From: an uncultured Collinsella sp.
GTDB lineage: Bacteria > Actinomycetota > Coriobacteriia > Coriobacteriales > Coriobacteriaceae
DNA: 31,173 nucleotides
Direction: 5' to 3'
Assembly (NCBI GenBank): GCA_900752545.1
Contig: CAADVS010000030.1
Span: 1-31,173 of the forward strand
Of this stretch, positions 31,116-31,173 are shown one piece after another. Position numbers and translations under genes: made by a program. Each line of letters starts with the position of its first letter. The first letter of the stretch is position 1. The notes below the pieces were generated by a model. It was given only the letters and a program-made list of their open reading frames with translations, was not told where the DNA came from and did no database searches.

Positions 31116-31173
31116 TGGCTCCCCGGGTAGGACTCGAACCTACAACAGCGCGGTTAACAGCCGCGTGCTCTAC
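31116..31173 (-). tRNA. Second tRNA-Asn (GUU), cut by the window edge
   Basis: All 58 visible bases are identical to the 3' part of the complete gene at 31007-31081, including the encoded CCA, T-arm and anticodon GTT. About 17 bases of the 5' end lie beyond the window. It is transcribed first and the complete copy follows after 34 bases. Confidence 0.93.

Noticed and set aside
1..31173. CRISPR arrays, rRNA genes, prophage or defence systems
   Set aside because: No regularly spaced direct repeats, rRNA sequence, phage structural genes or known defence domains were seen on either strand.

Overview
The window looks like chromosomal DNA of a gut actinobacterium of the class Coriobacteriia, most probably Collinsella or a close relative. 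This is inferred from the high G+C content, the gene order, and intergenic palindromes of a kind I associate with that group. No species-level marker is present. Almost every gene is a housekeeping gene on the minus strand. The exceptions are a transposase tail at the left edge, a glycerol-dehydrogenase-like gene, a corrinoid adenosyltransferase and a DUF134/NifX gene.

Layout from the left: (1) the last codons and right end of an IS3-family insertion sequence (1-91), next to half of a hairpin repeat. (2) A minus-strand block: family 2 glycosyltransferase, rluD, lspA, then a 397-bp gap packed with four separate palindromic or structured elements, then ileS. (3) A classical isoleucine-specific T-box leader for ileS (6355-6652, specifier AUC, terminator with eight U), divergent from an iron-type alcohol/glycerol dehydrogenase. 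(4) A DUF523 gene, ftsH, divergent cobO, a second long palindrome, a MATE transporter, a SpoU-type rRNA methyltransferase, and the thyA-folA pair. (5) A plus-strand DUF134-NifX fusion with a probable autoregulatory operator pair and a strong internal ribosome-binding site. (6) From 30812 down to 15947, a run of 14 co-directional minus-strand genes: asp23, fakA, recG, rsmD, coaD, a DivIVA-like gene, DUF177, rpmF, plsX, acpP, rnc, smc, ftsY, ffh. (7) Two tandem identical tRNA-Asn genes at the right edge, the second cut by the window.

The large cluster joins fatty-acid uptake and phospholipid/ACP functions (fakA, plsX, acpP), CoA supply (coaD), ribosome and RNA maturation (rsmD, rpmF, rnc), replication and chromosome functions (recG, smc) and protein targeting (ftsY, ffh). 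Many junctions are translationally coupled (TAATG or ATGA overlaps, or a ribosome-binding site inside the previous gene). One internal Rho-independent terminator, between rpmF and plsX, probably splits or attenuates it.

No defence system, prophage, CRISPR array or large novel operon is visible. The items most worth a second look are non-coding: the three-helix element in the ileS-lspA gap, the family of GGGGAC-core hairpins, the divergent antiterminator of the ileS T-box, and the duplicated TGACATATGTCA operator with the two-start architecture of the DUF134-NifX gene.
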